Shown here one piece after another: positions 33,573 to 44,871 of a DNA stretch of 64,000 nt. Below the pieces are notes generated by a model, which was not told where the DNA came from, ran no database searches, and worked only from the letters and a program-made list of their open reading frames with translations. A program made the position numbers and the translations under genes. The stretch lies in NCBI RefSeq assembly GCF_000010165.1, contig NC_012491.1, positions 3,913,501 to 3,977,500 of the forward strand. The letters are read 5' to 3'. Position 1 is the stretch's first letter. The number at the start of each line of letters is the position of its first letter. The stretch comes from Brevibacillus brevis NBRC 100599 (GTDB taxonomy: Bacteria > Bacillota > Bacilli > Brevibacillales > Brevibacillaceae).

Positions 33573-34310
33573 TTACGAACGATCTTTTTCCACTGCTGCG
33601 ACGATACTTTGCCATACCCCTACCGGATCTTTAGCACCCGTAATGGCGCGTCCGATCACGAGGTAATCACTACCCAAGCGGAATGCCTGTTCTGGCGTCG
33701 TGATACGCGTCTGATCACCTTGATCTGCTCCCAGTGGGCGAATTCCTGGCGTTACGGTTACAAAGGCGTCTCCGGCAGCTTTTTTGATCATCGGTACTTC
33801 TAGTGGAGAAGCAACGACCCCATCCAAACCTGCTTGCTTGGTCATCCGTGCATAGTGCACGACAACATCTTCTACCGCACCTGGTATTGCCAATTCTTGA
33901 TTCATCGTTTGCAAACCAGTGGATGTCAGCATCGTTACACCGATCAGGAGGGGACGAGCAGCACCTGCCGCTGTCCCTTGCTCCAAGCCTTCTCTCGCTG
34001 CCGCCATCATAGCTACGCCGCCTGCCGCATGAACGTTTACCATGTCTGCTCCCAGTCGCGCTAGGCTTCTCATCGCGCCTTTTGCTGTATTGGGAATATC
34101 ATGAACCTTCAAGTCGAGGAACACGTTGAGTCCTTTTTCCTTCAAGAAGGAAACGATCGCTGGCCCTTCTGCGTAAGCGAGCTCCATCCCTACTTTTACA
34201 TAACGGATATGCCCCTGTAGCGGCTCGATGCACTTCTTGACTTCATCCAGTGTGGAAAAGTCGAGCGCAACAATCATGCGTTCGCGAATATCGGTTAGTT
34301 GTTGTTGCAC
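33573..34310 (-). CDS. pyrF: Orotidine 5'-phosphate decarboxylase
   Basis: Decarboxylates OMP to UMP. Key residues are seen in MIVALDFSTLDEV near residue 12, VFLDLKVHDIPNTAKGA (catalytic Lys and two Asp) near residue 60, and TPGIRPLGADQGDQTRI for phosphate binding. 245 residues. A GTG at 34310 with GGGGAG upstream is the start. It directly follows carB by 15 bases; in Bacillus subtilis pyrK and pyrD stand between them, and they are missing here. Confidence 0.96.
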   Translation of the reverse strand: MQQQLTDIRERMIVALDFSTLDEVKKCIEPLQGHIRYVKVGMELAYAEGPAIVSFLKEKGLNVFLDLKVHDIPNTAKGAMRSLARLGADMVNVHAAGGVAMMAAAREGLEQGTAAGAARPLLIGVTMLTSTGLQTMNQELAIPGAVEDVVVHYARMTKQAGLDGVVASPLEVPMIKKAAGDAFVTVTPGIRPLGADQGDQTRITTPEQAFRLGSDYLVIGRAITGAKDPVGVWQSIVAAVEKDRS

Positions 34311-34325
34311 GCTGCTCTCCCCTTT

Positions 34326-37300
34326 TTATACGGTTACTGCCACTTTGGCACCAGCACGCTGGGCTGGCATTGCTTCTGTAGAGAATGTGATCGTCTCCAG
34401 TACGTGCAGGAGAGCGGAAGCTGTATCGAGTGAAGTCAAGCATACGGCGCCGTTCTCGACCGCTTCCCGACGAATGCGGAAGCCGTCGCGTTGTGGCGTT
34501 TTGCCTTTTGTCAGTGTATTGAGTACGATGTTCGCTTCGCCTGTATGGATGACATCCAACAGATTTGGCGTGCCTTCTGACAATTTGCTTACGCGTGTGA
34601 CTTGCAGTCCCGCTTGCTCCAAATAATCGGCTGTGCCTGCGGTTGCCATCAGCTTGAAGCCGAGGTGGCGGAAGCGTTTCACGATGTCCAGCGCTTCTTC
34701 CTTGTCTTTGTCAGCAACAGTCACGAGCAAGGTGCCTTGTGTCGGGATATTCATGCCTGCTGCGACCAAGCCTTTGTACAACGCTTTTGCCAAAGTGCTC
34801 TCGCGTCCCATGACTTCTCCGGTCGATTTCATTTCAGGGCCGAGCGTAATATCAACGCGGCGCAGCTTTGCGAAGGAGAAGACTGGTACTTTGACAGAAA
34901 CCATCGACTCCTCTGGATGGTAGCCCGGTGTAAAGCCTTGTTCCATGATAGAGTGACCAAGGATCGCTTTCGTCGCGATGTTCGCCATTGGAATCCCCGT
35001 TACTTTGGAAAGGAATGGCACTGTACGGGACGAACGCGGATTGACCTCGATTACGTATGGGCGATCTTTATAGATGACGAACTGGATGTTGAGCAAGCCT
35101 TTGATTTGCAGGGCACGCGCCAGCTTCGTCGTCATGTCGATCAGCTCATCCTTAATCGCTTGGGACAAGGATTGCGGAGGATATACGGCGATAGAGTCGC
35201 CGGAGTGCACCCCTGCTCGTTCGATATGCTCCATGATGCCTGGGATCAGAACGTTTTCGCCGTCGCAGATCGCATCGACTTCCGCTTCTATTCCGACCAT
35301 GTAACGGTCTACCAGTACAGGGTGATCAGGGTTTACCTTCACCGCTTTTTCCATGTACTCCAACAGTTCGGGCTGGTTGTAGACGATTTCCATCGCACGT
35401 CCGCCAAGTACGTAGGATGGGCGAACCAGGACCGGGAAGCCAAGACCCTCTGCCGCCACTACTGCCTGATCGACTGACGTAACCGTTTTGCCCGGTGGTT
35501 GGGCGATTTCCAGCTCGCGCAGCAGCGCTTCGAACTTCTCACGGTTTTCCGCCGCGTCGATGTTTTCCAGACTCGTACCCAAGATTTTGATTCCGCGTGC
35601 AGTCAGCTTGTCAGCCAGGTTGATCGCGGTTTGTCCGCCGAATTGTACGATGACACCCTCTGGTTTTTCTACATCGAGAATGTTCATGACGTCTTCGATG
35701 TACAGCGGCTCGAAGTACAGGCGATCAGAGGTGTTGAAGTCTGTGGAAACTGTCTCCGGGTTGTTATTGATGATCACTGCCTCATAGCCCGCTTCTCTCA
35801 ATGCCCAGACGGCGTGAACCGTTGCGTAGTCAAACTCGATTCCTTGACCGATGCGGATTGGTCCGGAGCCCAGTACCACCACGCGTTTTTTGCCTGTCTC
35901 GATGCGCTCGTCTTCTACTTCATAAGCGGAGTAGTAGTACGGTGTTTGCGCCTCGAATTCTGCCGCGCAAGTATCTACCATTTTATATACAGGTACAAAG
36001 CCTTTTTCTTTGCGCATGGCGTGTACCGCTTCTTCTGTCTCACCGCACAGCTCAGCAATTTTGCGGTCAGTGAAGCCCATGCGTTTTGCTTCGTATAGCT
36101 TCTCGCTCGTCAAGCCTTTTGCCAGTTGTGCTTCAAAGGCAATCATTTTATGGATCTTGTGCAGGAAGAACAGATCGATCTTGGTCAGGCTGTGCAGTTG
36201 TTCGATCGTCCAGCCACGGCGCAGTGCTTCTGCCAGCAGGAAGAGGCGTTCGTCATCTGCGTGCACCAGACGTGCTTTCAGGTCGTCCTCGCTGATTTCG
36301 CCTGCTCCCTTAATCTCAATGTGATAGCTGCCGATTTCCAAGGAGCGGATGGCCTTCATGATCGATTCTTCAAAAGTCCGACCGATTGCCATTACTTCTC
36401 CAGTCGCTTTCATTTGCGTACCCAGCTTGCGATTGGCGGATTGGAACTTGTCAAACGGCCAACGTGGGATTTTGCTGACGATGTAGTCCAGTGTTGGCTC
36501 GAAGCATGCATATGTTTGCCCTGTCACCGGGTTTTTCAGTTCGTCCAACGTGTAGCCGATTGCGATTTTGGCTGCCATCTTTGCAATTGGGTAGCCTGTT
36601 GCCTTGGAAGCCAGTGCAGAAGAGCGGCTCACACGCGGGTTCACTTCGATCACGTAGTACTGGAAGCTGTGCGGGTCGAGTGCGTATTGTACGTTGCAGC
36701 CACCCTCGATACCGAGCGCCCGGATGATGTTTAGTGCCGATGTGCGCAGCATTTGATACTCGCGGTCAGCCAGTGTTTGGCTAGGCGCTACTACGATGGA
36801 GTCACCAGTATGCACACCGACTGGGTCGATGTTTTCCATGTTGCACACGACGATGCAGTTGTCGTTGGCATCGCGCATCACTTCGTACTCGATTTCTTTC
36901 ATGCCGGCAATGCTTTTCTCGATCAAGCATTGTGTAATCGGGGAGTATTTCAATCCGCTTGCGACGATCTCGCGGAGGGTTTCTTCATCATCACAAATTC
37001 CGCCGCCTGTACCACCCAAGGTGTAGGCAGGACGAACGATGATGGGATAACCGATTTCGTTTGCAAAATCAACCGCTTCTTCTATCGTGCTCACGATGAC
37101 TGATTCAGGTACTGGCTCGCCCAGTTCATTCATGAGGGAGCGGAACAGGTCGCGGTCTTCTGCTTGCTTGATCGATTCCAGCTTGGTTCCGAGCAGCTTT
37201 ACATTTTCTTGCTCGAGAACGCCTGCTTCGGAGAGGGCAACAGCCATGTTCAAGCCTGTTTGACCGCCAAGTGTAGGAAGCAGTCCATCCGGCTTCTCTT

Positions 37301-37538
37301 GACGAATGACGCGCGCTACGAATTCAGGTGTGATTGGCTCGATATATACTTTGTCCGCCATGTTTGTATCAGTCATGATGGTCGCCGGGTTGGAGTTAAT
37401 CAGAACTACCTCCATACCCTCTTCTTTTAACGCTTCGCATGCTTGCGTGCCTGCATAGTCAAATTCTGCAGCCTGCCCGATGACGATTGGTCCAGAGCCT
37501 ATTACGAGGATTTTTTTCAGATTATCTTGTTTTGGCAT
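34326..37538 (-). CDS. carB: Carbamoyl-phosphate synthase large subunit
   Basis: Makes carbamoyl phosphate from bicarbonate, ammonia passed from the small subunit, and two ATP. 1070 residues with the expected internal duplication: two ATP-grasp halves, the first starting [20 protein letters not shown] and the second [20 protein letters not shown] near residue 553, and a C-terminal MGS-like allosteric domain from about 935 (the regulatory domain that senses UMP/PRPP). It overlaps the 3' end of carA by 17 bases. Long antisense open frames opposite this gene are codon-bias shadows. Confidence 0.97.
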   Translation of the reverse strand: MPKQDNLKKILVIGSGPIVIGQAAEFDYAGTQACEALKEEGMEVVLINSNPATIMTDTNMADKVYIEPITPEFVARVIRQEKPDGLLPTLGGQTGLNMAVALSEAGVLEQENVKLLGTKLESIKQAEDRDLFRSLMNELGEPVPESVIVSTIEEAVDFANEIGYPIIVRPAYTLGGTGGGICDDEETLREIVASGLKYSPITQCLIEKSIAGMKEIEYEVMRDANDNCIVVCNMENIDPVGVHTGDSIVVAPSQTLADREYQMLRTSALNIIRALGIEGGCNVQYALDPHSFQYYVIEVNPRVSRSSALASKATGYPIAKMAAKIAIGYTLDELKNPVTGQTYACFEPTLDYIVSKIPRWPFDKFQSANRKLGTQMKATGEVMAIGRTFEESIMKAIRSLEIGSYHIEIKGAGEISEDDLKARLVHADDERLFLLAEALRRGWTIEQLHSLTKIDLFFLHKIHKMIAFEAQLAKGLTSEKLYEAKRMGFTDRKIAELCGETEEAVHAMRKEKGFVPVYKMVDTCAAEFEAQTPYYYSAYEVEDERIETGKKRVVVLGSGPIRIGQGIEFDYATVHAVWALREAGYEAVIINNNPETVSTDFNTSDRLYFEPLYIEDVMNILDVEKPEGVIVQFGGQTAINLADKLTARGIKILGTSLENIDAAENREKFEALLRELEIAQPPGKTVTSVDQAVVAAEGLGFPVLVRPSYVLGGRAMEIVYNQPELLEYMEKAVKVNPDHPVLVDRYMVGIEAEVDAICDGENVLIPGIMEHIERAGVHSGDSIAVYPPQSLSQAIKDELIDMTTKLARALQIKGLLNIQFVIYKDRPYVIEVNPRSSRTVPFLSKVTGIPMANIATKAILGHSIMEQGFTPGYHPEESMVSVKVPVFSFAKLRRVDITLGPEMKSTGEVMGRESTLAKALYKGLVAAGMNIPTQGTLLVTVADKDKEEALDIVKRFRHLGFKLMATAGTADYLEQAGLQVTRVSKLSEGTPNLLDVIHTGEANIVLNTLTKGKTPQRDGFRIRREAVENGAVCLTSLDTASALLHVLETITFSTEAMPAQRAGAKVAVTV

Positions 37539-38619
37539 GAGTTTTTTCCTCCTTAGCTGTTTCCATCATCGCAAGAAACTGGTCGAACAGGTAGCCGGAA
37601 TCATACGGTCCTGGAGCTGCTTCTGGATGGTACTGTACTGAGAATGCATTCTTCGCGGCATGACGTACACCTTCGATGGTGCCATCATTCAGGGCGATAT
37701 GTGTAACTTCCAGCTCCGTGCCTGCGAGCGAGTCTTCTTTTACTGCATAGCTGTGGTTCTGGGATGTGATATAGGTGCGTCCGGTTGGCAGCTCTTTTAC
37801 TGGATGGTTGCCGCCACGGTGTCCGAATTTCATTTTCGTCGTGTCAGCGCCAGATGCCAGCGCGAACAGTTGGTGACCGAGGCAAATTCCGAACAGAGGA
37901 TATTCACCCAAGATTTCGCGAATCATCTCTACAGCTTGCGGTACGTCCTTCGGGTCCCCAGGGCCATTGGATAAAAGTATCCCGTCCGGTTGAATGAGGC
38001 GAATCTCTTCTGCTGTTACATTGTAAGGTACAACGACTACGTCACAGTTGCGCTTGGTCAGCTCGCGCAAAATCCCGTGCTTGGCCCCGAAGTCTACCAG
38101 TACTACCCGATGCCCTGTACCTGGGCAGCTGAAGACGCTTTTCGTAGAAACGCGTGGTACTTGGTCTGTCATCAATGTCGTGCCGTTCAGGGCAGCAACC
38201 AATTCAGCCAACGGGGCTTCACTGGTGGTAATCATGCCCTTCATCGTGCCGTGGTAACGAATTTTTCTCGTCAGCATCCGGGTGTCGATTCCAGCAATGC
38301 CCGGAATTTCGTATGTTTTCAGCAGTTCATCGAGTGTGTTCGTATTGCGCCAGTTGCTCGGTGCCTCACAATGCTCGCGAACAACGAAGCCGTGAATGTA
38401 TGGACGAACAGCTTCAAAGTCGTCTCGATTGATCCCGTAATTTCCGATTAGCGGGTATGTCATGGTGACGATCTGTCCGCAGTAGGATGGGTCGGACAAA
38501 ACCTCCTGATAGCCAGTCAGCCCTGTATTGAAAACCACTTCCCCGTAAGACTCCTTTGTCGCTCCAAATGCCGTCCCGATAAATTCTGTTCCATCTTCCA
38601 AGATCAATCTTGCACGCAT
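37522..38619 (-). CDS. carA: Carbamoyl-phosphate synthase small subunit
   Basis: Glutaminase subunit that supplies ammonia to CarB. The start [19 protein letters not shown] is typical, and the glutamine amidotransferase domain has [14 protein letters not shown], the nucleophile elbow [15 protein letters not shown] with its Cys, and the catalytic His and Glu in [11 protein letters not shown]. 365 residues. It sits 55 bases after pyrC and overlaps carB, so the two subunits are translationally coupled. Confidence 0.97.
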   Translation of the reverse strand: MRARLILEDGTEFIGTAFGATKESYGEVVFNTGLTGYQEVLSDPSYCGQIVTMTYPLIGNYGINRDDFEAVRPYIHGFVVREHCEAPSNWRNTNTLDELLKTYEIPGIAGIDTRMLTRKIRYHGTMKGMITTSEAPLAELVAALNGTTLMTDQVPRVSTKSVFSCPGTGHRVVLVDFGAKHGILRELTKRNCDVVVVPYNVTAEEIRLIQPDGILLSNGPGDPKDVPQAVEMIREILGEYPLFGICLGHQLFALASGADTTKMKFGHRGGNHPVKELPTGRTYITSQNHSYAVKEDSLAGTELEVTHIALNDGTIEGVRHAAKNAFSVQYHPEAAPGPYDSGYLFDQFLAMMETAKEEKTHAKTR

Positions 38620-38674
38620 TTATGCTCCTCCTCCATTGTCGTGTAAAAACTTTTGTCTCGTCTGTCAGTCGTTT

Positions 38675-39955
38675 TTACACGTTTTGATATACGATCTTTC
38701 CATCTACCAGCGTCAGCGTCGGCCAGCCTTTGCATACCCAACCAGCAAATGGTGTGTTGATTCCTTTACTTGCGAATGTGCTTGGGTCAATTGTTTTTTC
38801 CGTTTCCAGATCCATCACAGTCAGGTCTGCTGGTGCGCCTACTTCCAGACGTCCATATGGCAGTTTGAATGCTTCTGCTGGCTTCACGGTCAACAGCTCA
38901 ACCAGCTTCTTCAAGGTCAGCTCTCCCGTTTGTACGAGATTTGTGTACAACAGTGGGAAAGCTGTCTCCAGTCCGACGATTCCGAATGGTGCGCGGTTGA
39001 TCCCGTTGGCTTTTTCCTCTTGGGTGTGTGGTGCATGGTCGGTTGCGATCATATCAATGGTGCCGTCTTTCAATCCCGCAATCAGTGCAGCGCGATCTTC
39101 ACGAGAGCGCAGGGGCGGGTTCATTTTCCAATTTGTATCCAGATTGTCCGGGATATCCTCGTCGCACAGCAAGAGATGATGTGGACTGACTTCACACGTT
39201 ACATTCACGCCAGCGCGTTTTCCGTCGCGTACCAGACGAACCGATTCTTTTGCACTGATGTGACATACGTGGTAGTGCACACCTGTCTGTTCTGCCAGCA
39301 AAATATCGCGGCCAACGTGGATGGACTCTGACTCAGAAGGAATTCCTGGGAGTCCGTGTCGAGCTGCAACCACCCCGTCATGCAAAGCTGCTCCCGGGAT
39401 CAACAGGTCTTCGTCCTCACAGTGAGCGACGATTGCGATACCGAGCTCTGCTGCTTTTTGCATAGCTTTTTTCATCATGGCGGTTGATTGGACACCCACA
39501 CCGTCATCTGTCAGCGCGAAGATCCCTGCTTCTTTTAACCCAGCGAAATCCGTCAGCTCTTTTCCCAATTGGCGAACAGTAATTGCACCATACGGGATGA
39601 CGCGCGCCATACCTGCCTCGCTCGCTTTGTCCAAAATGTAGGTCACAGTCTCGACACTATCGATGGATGGTCGTGTGTTTGGCATGCATGCTACCGTTGT
39701 AAATCCGCCTTGTACGGCTGCTTTTGCCCCTGTTTCGATCGTTTCTTTATGTTCAAAGCCTGGTTCACGCAGATGTACGTGGGCATCGATGAGACCCGCG
39801 CTAATCATACCCCCGTGGCAATCGATCCAATCATGCCCACAGCGATCGAGTGTTTCTCCCATCGCTGTGATTCTTCCCTTTTCCACCAATATTTCCATCG
39901 GGGTGAGTTCCCCCGCCTGATTTAGTACGTTGCCGTTGCCAAGGATGATTCCCAT
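38675..39955 (-). CDS. pyrC: Dihydroorotase
   Basis: Closes carbamoyl aspartate to dihydroorotate. 426 residues of the class I (Bacillus) type. Metal ligands appear in DAHVHLREPGFEHKETI near residue 60, a conserved His in IVAHCEDEDL, and the catalytic Asp in MIATDHAPHTQEEK near residue 305. It overlaps the end of pyrB by 34 bases; GGGAG lies nine bases before the ATG at 39955. Confidence 0.96.
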   Translation of the reverse strand: MGIILGNGNVLNQAGELTPMEILVEKGRITAMGETLDRCGHDWIDCHGGMISAGLIDAHVHLREPGFEHKETIETGAKAAVQGGFTTVACMPNTRPSIDSVETVTYILDKASEAGMARVIPYGAITVRQLGKELTDFAGLKEAGIFALTDDGVGVQSTAMMKKAMQKAAELGIAIVAHCEDEDLLIPGAALHDGVVAARHGLPGIPSESESIHVGRDILLAEQTGVHYHVCHISAKESVRLVRDGKRAGVNVTCEVSPHHLLLCDEDIPDNLDTNWKMNPPLRSREDRAALIAGLKDGTIDMIATDHAPHTQEEKANGINRAPFGIVGLETAFPLLYTNLVQTGELTLKKLVELLTVKPAEAFKLPYGRLEVGAPADLTVMDLETEKTIDPSTFASKGINTPFAGWVCKGWPTLTLVDGKIVYQNV

Positions 39956-40863
39956 GTCATTTCGCTCCCTTTCAAAAGAGTTTCTAGAACTGCCATTCTT
40001 GCTGCGACTCCGTTGGTCACTTGGGTTTGGATCAAGGACGTTTCACATTCTACCAAATCGGTATGAATCTCAACCCCGCGATTGACGGGTGCCGGATGCA
40101 TGATAACTGCGCCGGACTTCATCATTTTGGCTCTATCCAGTGTGAGCCCATGTGCCTTGTGATACTCTTCCTTCGATAGATAGAGGGATTCCGCATGGCG
40201 CTCCAGCTGCACGCGTAGCATCATGACCACATCTGCGGTTTGAACCGCTTCTTCCATTTCCACGATTTTCACACCTTGCGGGATATGCGCTGGCATCATC
40301 GTAGCGGGACCTGAGAGCAGCAGATTTACACCGAGCTTCGGCAGCGCATGCAGGTGAGAACCGAGCACGCGGCTGTGGCGCAGGTCTCCAATGATCGCAA
40401 CCGTGAGACCAGAAAGCTTGCCAAACTGCCTTTTCATGGTCAGAAGATCGAGCAGGCATTGGGTCGGGTGCTCATTCGTTCCATCTCCTGCGTTGATCAG
40501 CTTCAGGTCTACGCTTTCAGCCAGCTCTTGCAGCAGGCCTTCCTTCTTGGTGCGGATCACGGCTGCTTCCACACCCATTGCTTCCAAGGTGCGGATTGTG
40601 TCATAGACCGTCTCGCCCTTTACAGTAGAGGAGGTTTCCGGAATGAAGTTCAAAACATGTGCGCCCAGTCGCTTTTGTGCTACTTCAAAAGAAAAGCGGG
40701 TTCTGGTGCTGGCCTCGAAGAACAGATTCGCGACAAACCGTCCGCGCAGGATATCCGCTTGCTCAGTTGGTCTGGCAGCCCAATACTCTGCTCGCTCGAG
40801 GAGCTGGATGATCTGTTCTTTCGATAAGTCTTTGAGGCCGATCAAATGCGCTACATTTTTCAT
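39922..40863 (-). CDS. pyrB: Aspartate carbamoyltransferase catalytic subunit
   Basis: Condenses carbamoyl phosphate with aspartate. The carbamoyl-phosphate loop FEASTRTRFSFE appears near residue 50, with AVIRTKKEG later, NAGDGTNEHPTQCLLDLLTM binding substrate, and MHPAPVNRGVEI near the C terminus. About 313 residues from the ATG at 40863, eight bases after GGAGG; the adjacent ATG at 40866 is equally readable. No pyrI regulatory subunit, as in other Bacilli; control is by the upstream PyrR attenuator. Confidence 0.96.
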   Translation of the reverse strand: MKNVAHLIGLKDLSKEQIIQLLERAEYWAARPTEQADILRGRFVANLFFEASTRTRFSFEVAQKRLGAHVLNFIPETSSTVKGETVYDTIRTLEAMGVEAAVIRTKKEGLLQELAESVDLKLINAGDGTNEHPTQCLLDLLTMKRQFGKLSGLTVAIIGDLRHSRVLGSHLHALPKLGVNLLLSGPATMMPAHIPQGVKIVEMEEAVQTADVVMMLRVQLERHAESLYLSKEEYHKAHGLTLDRAKMMKSGAVIMHPAPVNRGVEIHTDLVECETSLIQTQVTNGVAARMAVLETLLKGSEMTWESSLATATY

Positions 40864-40897
40864 CATGAATCCCTCCGATTCTTTAATGTTCAAAAGG

Positions 40898-40970
40898 AAC
40901 GGTCAAGCCCGTTCTTTTGCAGACCGCAAGCGGTCAAATCCTGTTTTATGAAAAACGTCGAGACGTTTTT
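40898..40970 (-). repeat. Three consecutive short hairpins in the pyrB leader
   Basis: Between the PyrR attenuator terminator and the pyrB ribosome-binding site are three back-to-back inverted repeats: AAAAACGTC/GACGTTTTT (40951-40970, two-base loop), GACCGC/GCGGTC (40922-40935) and GAACGG/CCGTTC (40898-40914). The first has T-rich flanks and could be an additional terminator or an mRNA processing or stabilising structure. Confidence 0.6.
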
Positions 40971-40973
40971 CAC

Positions 40974-41102
40974 AAAGAAAAAACTTCTTGGCATCGCTTT
41001 GCATCTGGAGGCAAGCGAGACAAGAAGCTGGTTGAGTGCCTTTTTGGGCAGCCGAAACAGCGTTCTTTGCCTTGCCAGCCTCTCTGGACTGGATTTAAAG
41101 GA
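40974..41102 (-). promoter_or_regulatory. PyrR attenuator between uraA and pyrB
   Basis: The minus strand carries the PyrR-binding loop TCCAGTCCAGAGAGGCTGGC (around 41094-41073) and, downstream, a terminator that pairs CTTCTTG (41027-41021) with CAAGAAG (40990-40984), followed by TTTTTTC. UMP-bound PyrR would favour the terminator and stop transcription before pyrB. Confidence 0.88.
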
Positions 41103-41121
41103 TTGGGAACGTATAGGCTAT

Positions 41122-42471
41122 TTATTTTTGTTCTTCAAGATGCGCTTCTCCCATCGCGGACGCTTTTCCTGGAAGGATCAGGTGCAGAATAATTCCCAGG
41201 AAGGTAGAGAGTGCGATATTATCGATGGTCAGGTCGCTCAGGAAAGCGATACCTGTACTTGCAAAACTGATTTTGTATCCGCCGATTCCCGTGACGAGGA
41301 TGACGGCTGCGAGAATCATGTTGCGCTTGTCTGCAAAATTCACTTTGTGCTCGACGTACATCCGCAAGCCTTGTGCCGCGATGATACCGAACAGGATGAT
41401 GGAGACACCGCCAAGTACCGGCGTTGGGATTGTCATTAAAATGGCGCTAACCTTACCAGCGAAGGCGAACATGATTGCCAGTACAGCCGCCAGACCGATG
41501 ACCACTCGACTGTATACCTTAGTCATTGCAAGGACACCGATGTTTTCTCCATATGTCGTTGCTGGCGGACCTCCCAAGATAGCTGCCAGTGAGGTTGCCA
41601 CCCCGTCTCCGAGCAAGCTGCGGTGCAGACCCGGATTTTTCATCAGATCGCGATCCATGACCTTGCTCGTTACCAGCAAGTGACCCAAATGCTCTGCCAG
41701 CGTGACGAAAGCGACTGGTGCGATGACCAGTGCTGCGATCCATGCAGAGCCGTCACCGATCACACTCATCACTTCGGTAAATTTGAAGTGCTCCGCAAAC
41801 ATTTTTTGTGGCGTGATAAACCAGTCTGCTTCTACTACTTTTTGAAAGTTAATCAGTTCAGGGTGACGCAGCAGTGTGTATACATAACCTGTAACCATAC
41901 CGATCAAGATGGGGATAAGACCAAGGAAACCGCGCAGCATAACTGCTGCAAGCACTGTTATGACCACTGTTACCAGCGAGATTTCAATCGATGTCAATGA
42001 CATTTGCGATTGACCATCTACAGTGACTTTCGTTGCCATGTCTACTGCTACGCCAGCCAGGCTCAGACCGATCACGACGATGACAGAGGCGATGACAACT
42101 GGTGGCAGTACCCGATCAAGCCATTTGACCCCTGCCTTCTTGACGATTCCGGCGACGATGATGTACACAATCCCGGAGAGGAAGCAGCCTAAGAGTGCGG
42201 TCCCTACTCCATGTGATTGACTCACGACGATAATCGGACCGATGAAAGCGAACGAAGAACCGAGGTAGTTCGGCAGCTTTCCTTTGGTGATCCACAGGAA
42301 CAACAGGGTTCCAATCCCACTTGCCATGAGCGCCGTTGCAACATCCAGCCCCGTTAAGATCGGCACCAATACAGTCGAGCCGAACATCGCGAACAAGTGT
42401 TGAATACTAAGTGGCAACAATCGCGAAATATGTGGTGTTTCGTCTACATCGATGTAATTTTTCTGGCTCAT
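41122..42471 (-). CDS. uraA: Uracil permease (nucleobase:cation symporter-2 family)
   Basis: Membrane symporter importing uracil (called pyrP in Bacillus subtilis). About 14 membrane segments in 449 residues. Motifs: LPLSIQHLFAMFGSTVLVP near residue 20, FAFIGPIIVVSQSHG, VALVTLAEHLGHLL-like AFVTLAEHLGHL with the substrate-binding Glu, and LGGPPATTYGENIGVLAMTK. I start at the ATG at 42471 (GGGGG ten bases upstream); the ATG at 42498 has only a weak site. Second gene of the pyr operon, bracketed by PyrR attenuators on both sides. Confidence 0.95.
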   Translation of the reverse strand: MSQKNYIDVDETPHISRLLPLSIQHLFAMFGSTVLVPILTGLDVATALMASGIGTLLFLWITKGKLPNYLGSSFAFIGPIIVVSQSHGVGTALLGCFLSGIVYIIVAGIVKKAGVKWLDRVLPPVVIASVIVVIGLSLAGVAVDMATKVTVDGQSQMSLTSIEISLVTVVITVLAAVMLRGFLGLIPILIGMVTGYVYTLLRHPELINFQKVVEADWFITPQKMFAEHFKFTEVMSVIGDGSAWIAALVIAPVAFVTLAEHLGHLLVTSKVMDRDLMKNPGLHRSLLGDGVATSLAAILGGPPATTYGENIGVLAMTKVYSRVVIGLAAVLAIMFAFAGKVSAILMTIPTPVLGGVSIILFGIIAAQGLRMYVEHKVNFADKRNMILAAVILVTGIGGYKISFASTGIAFLSDLTIDNIALSTFLGIILHLILPGKASAMGEAHLEEQK

Positions 42472-42533
42472 GCCTGTATGCCCCCTGTGTTGTTTCATTC
42501 AAAACTTCTTTTATACAAAAAGCTTCTTTTTAT

Positions 42534-42632
42534 ACAAAAAACCTCTTTGTGCGGGCACAAAGAGGCTAGCTTCGCCATAGTCATGGGAAGTATCTTGCCT
42601 CTTGCCGACCTCACAGGATCGTTTTTAAAGAG
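42534..42632 (-). promoter_or_regulatory. PyrR attenuator between pyrR and uraA
   Basis: Minus strand: GATCCTGTGAGGTCGGCAAG (a variant PyrR loop, about 42620-42601) and a perfect terminator CCTCTTTGTGC/GCACAAAGAGG (42565-42542) followed by TTTTTTG. The loop departs from the CAGAGAGGCT form of the other two copies and may bind less tightly. Confidence 0.82.
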
Positions 42633-42646
42633 GAATCCTATTCTTT

Positions 42647-43343
<697 letters not shown>

Positions 43344-43361
43344 TTCCATTCGTCATGTAGA

Positions 43362-43390
43362 ATTATGTCACGATTCTGGACGGGTGTCAA
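43362..43390 (-). promoter_or_regulatory. Sigma-A promoter of the pyr operon
   Basis: TTGACA (43390-43385), 17 bases, CATAAT (43367-43362) on the minus strand, about 20-30 bases ahead of the first PyrR loop. It nearly touches the end of the beta-propeller gene. Confidence 0.85.
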
Positions 43391-43410
43391 TGCAGCCCGG
43401 AAAAGTCTAA

Positions 43411-44772
43411 CTATTCCCAATAGACGCTGACCCACGGTGGCAAATAGTTCGCATAATACCCAATGTCCCCTGTCATGTTTTTGATCAGCTCGACTTGTTT
43501 GTCCGCATTCTCACCAATTCCTTGGATAAACAAGGAGCCGTGCTCCGCTCGATCCAGCCGCAAGAAAAGAAGCTGTTTTCCATCTGGAGACGGCGCAGGA
43601 TAGTAGTCCGCTGTATTCGCTTCCCCTTTTGTCACCTGCTGCTCCGCTCCATCTGCAGATCGCCGCCAGATGCCTTGTTCCGGTACCATGACCTTCTTCG
43701 GATCATACGAATACTCTGTAGCCAAGCCTCTGGTGAAAAGCAGCGTGTACGGAGCTTTTGGAATCCATACCGGATAAGTGTCTACCACCACTGGACCAGG
43801 GCTGACTGTTTTGACCTTTCCTGCTCGATCCGCTAGCTTTAACTGCTTGTTAGTCGTGGCGGTCCGGTCAGTACCATCGACAAAAGCCAGCTGTTCGCCA
43901 TTTGGTGTCCAGGCAAGCCAATCAGGATAAGCCAATCCTGTTCCGAGGTCTATTGGCTTTTTGGCAGGCTGTGTCAAATCAAACCATTGAATCGGTACGC
44001 CATCAGCAGACAAGGAGCCTGAGTTATACCTGACAAAGTAGGCCACAGCCTTCCCATCCGGCGATACTTTTAAGCCTGTCGCTGCCCATGGGTAGATGCC
44101 TTCCTCCACTCTTGGCGGTTCTGCAATCGGGTAGGCAGCCAACGGTTTACCTGCAAGTGTGCGCAAGGCCAGCGTCATCGGCTTATTTTTTTCGGCTGGT
44201 AGTGAAACAAGCATGTTTTCCCCATCCGGCATCCAGGCAAAATCTTCGAAGTCAGCCCTCGTCGTACTTTGCAAAGCTAATTCTCCATGCTCTTGAACGT
44301 CTTTTACGATCAGCAATAGTCTCGGGGCTTCATTACGGCCTACATTCACGGTGTAAGCGAGCTTGTTCGCTTTCGGAGACCATTTTGGTGTTTCAAAAAC
44401 CGCTCGCTCGTCTACCTGCACAGTTTTGCTGCCGTCAGCTCTGACGATCCACACATAGCCTGGTGTCGAGTAATTATCGTTGCCTTTGTATTTCACGAAC
44501 AGGAGCCACTTGCCATCTGGCGACCAGCCCACGATCTGTGCATAGCCATCCTTGGTGATTTGCTTGATCTTTCCCGTCGCATCCCGTCCATCTACCAAAA
44601 ACAAATGCTGGTTGCTCGTAAATGCCATTTTTGCCGGAACGCTTACTTCCTTGTTCACACGCTCCGGCCCTTGGCTTTGGGCTACCACCTTTGCTTCACC
44701 GTTTGCTGTGACAAGTACAACCAAAAGGACAAAAAGACCGAACAGCTTCCCCCATTTTCCGATCACAGGCAT
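43411..44772 (-). CDS. Secreted TolB-like beta-propeller (PD40/WD40-like) protein
   Basis: Exported protein of 453 residues. The first 25 residues form a signal peptide or anchor (WGKLFGLFVLLVVLVTAN), followed by repeated PD40-type blades such as IVGWSPDGKWLLFVKYKG, FAWMPDGENMLVSLPA, LKVSPDGKAVAYFVRY, LAWTPNGEQLAFVDG and PAPSPDGKQLLFLRLD. Each blade has the SPDGKxLxF signature. Likely a surface scaffold or binding protein; no enzyme domain is seen. The ATG at 44772 is close to AAGGAG; the GTG at 44766 has better spacing and is a possible start. Confidence 0.82.
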   Translation of the reverse strand: MPVIGKWGKLFGLFVLLVVLVTANGEAKVVAQSQGPERVNKEVSVPAKMAFTSNQHLFLVDGRDATGKIKQITKDGYAQIVGWSPDGKWLLFVKYKGNDNYSTPGYVWIVRADGSKTVQVDERAVFETPKWSPKANKLAYTVNVGRNEAPRLLLIVKDVQEHGELALQSTTRADFEDFAWMPDGENMLVSLPAEKNKPMTLALRTLAGKPLAAYPIAEPPRVEEGIYPWAATGLKVSPDGKAVAYFVRYNSGSLSADGVPIQWFDLTQPAKKPIDLGTGLAYPDWLAWTPNGEQLAFVDGTDRTATTNKQLKLADRAGKVKTVSPGPVVVDTYPVWIPKAPYTLLFTRGLATEYSYDPKKVMVPEQGIWRRSADGAEQQVTKGEANTADYYPAPSPDGKQLLFLRLDRAEHGSLFIQGIGENADKQVELIKNMTGDIGYYANYLPPWVSVYWE

Positions 44773-44799
44773 TCACTCCTTACACTCTCTATTGAATGA

Positions 44800-44846
44800 T
44801 GAAAAAAACGCCAGAAGAAAGTAATAAGCTCTCTACTAGCGTTTTC
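44800..44846 (-). terminator. Terminator of the VOC-rluD-lspA-kinase unit
   Basis: Minus strand: an imperfect long stem AAAACGCTAG-AGA / TCT-CTGGCGTTTT followed by a T run, located just after the VOC gene and before the next start. Confidence 0.75.
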
Positions 44847-44871
44847 CAATCCAACTGCCATTATGTAAGGG

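Noticed and set aside
34602..35477. A 291-codon open frame opposite carB, and further ones at 35499-36098 and 36126-36734
   Set aside because: carB is unmistakable along the whole stretch; the antisense frames have shadow-like composition rich in His, Phe and Arg.
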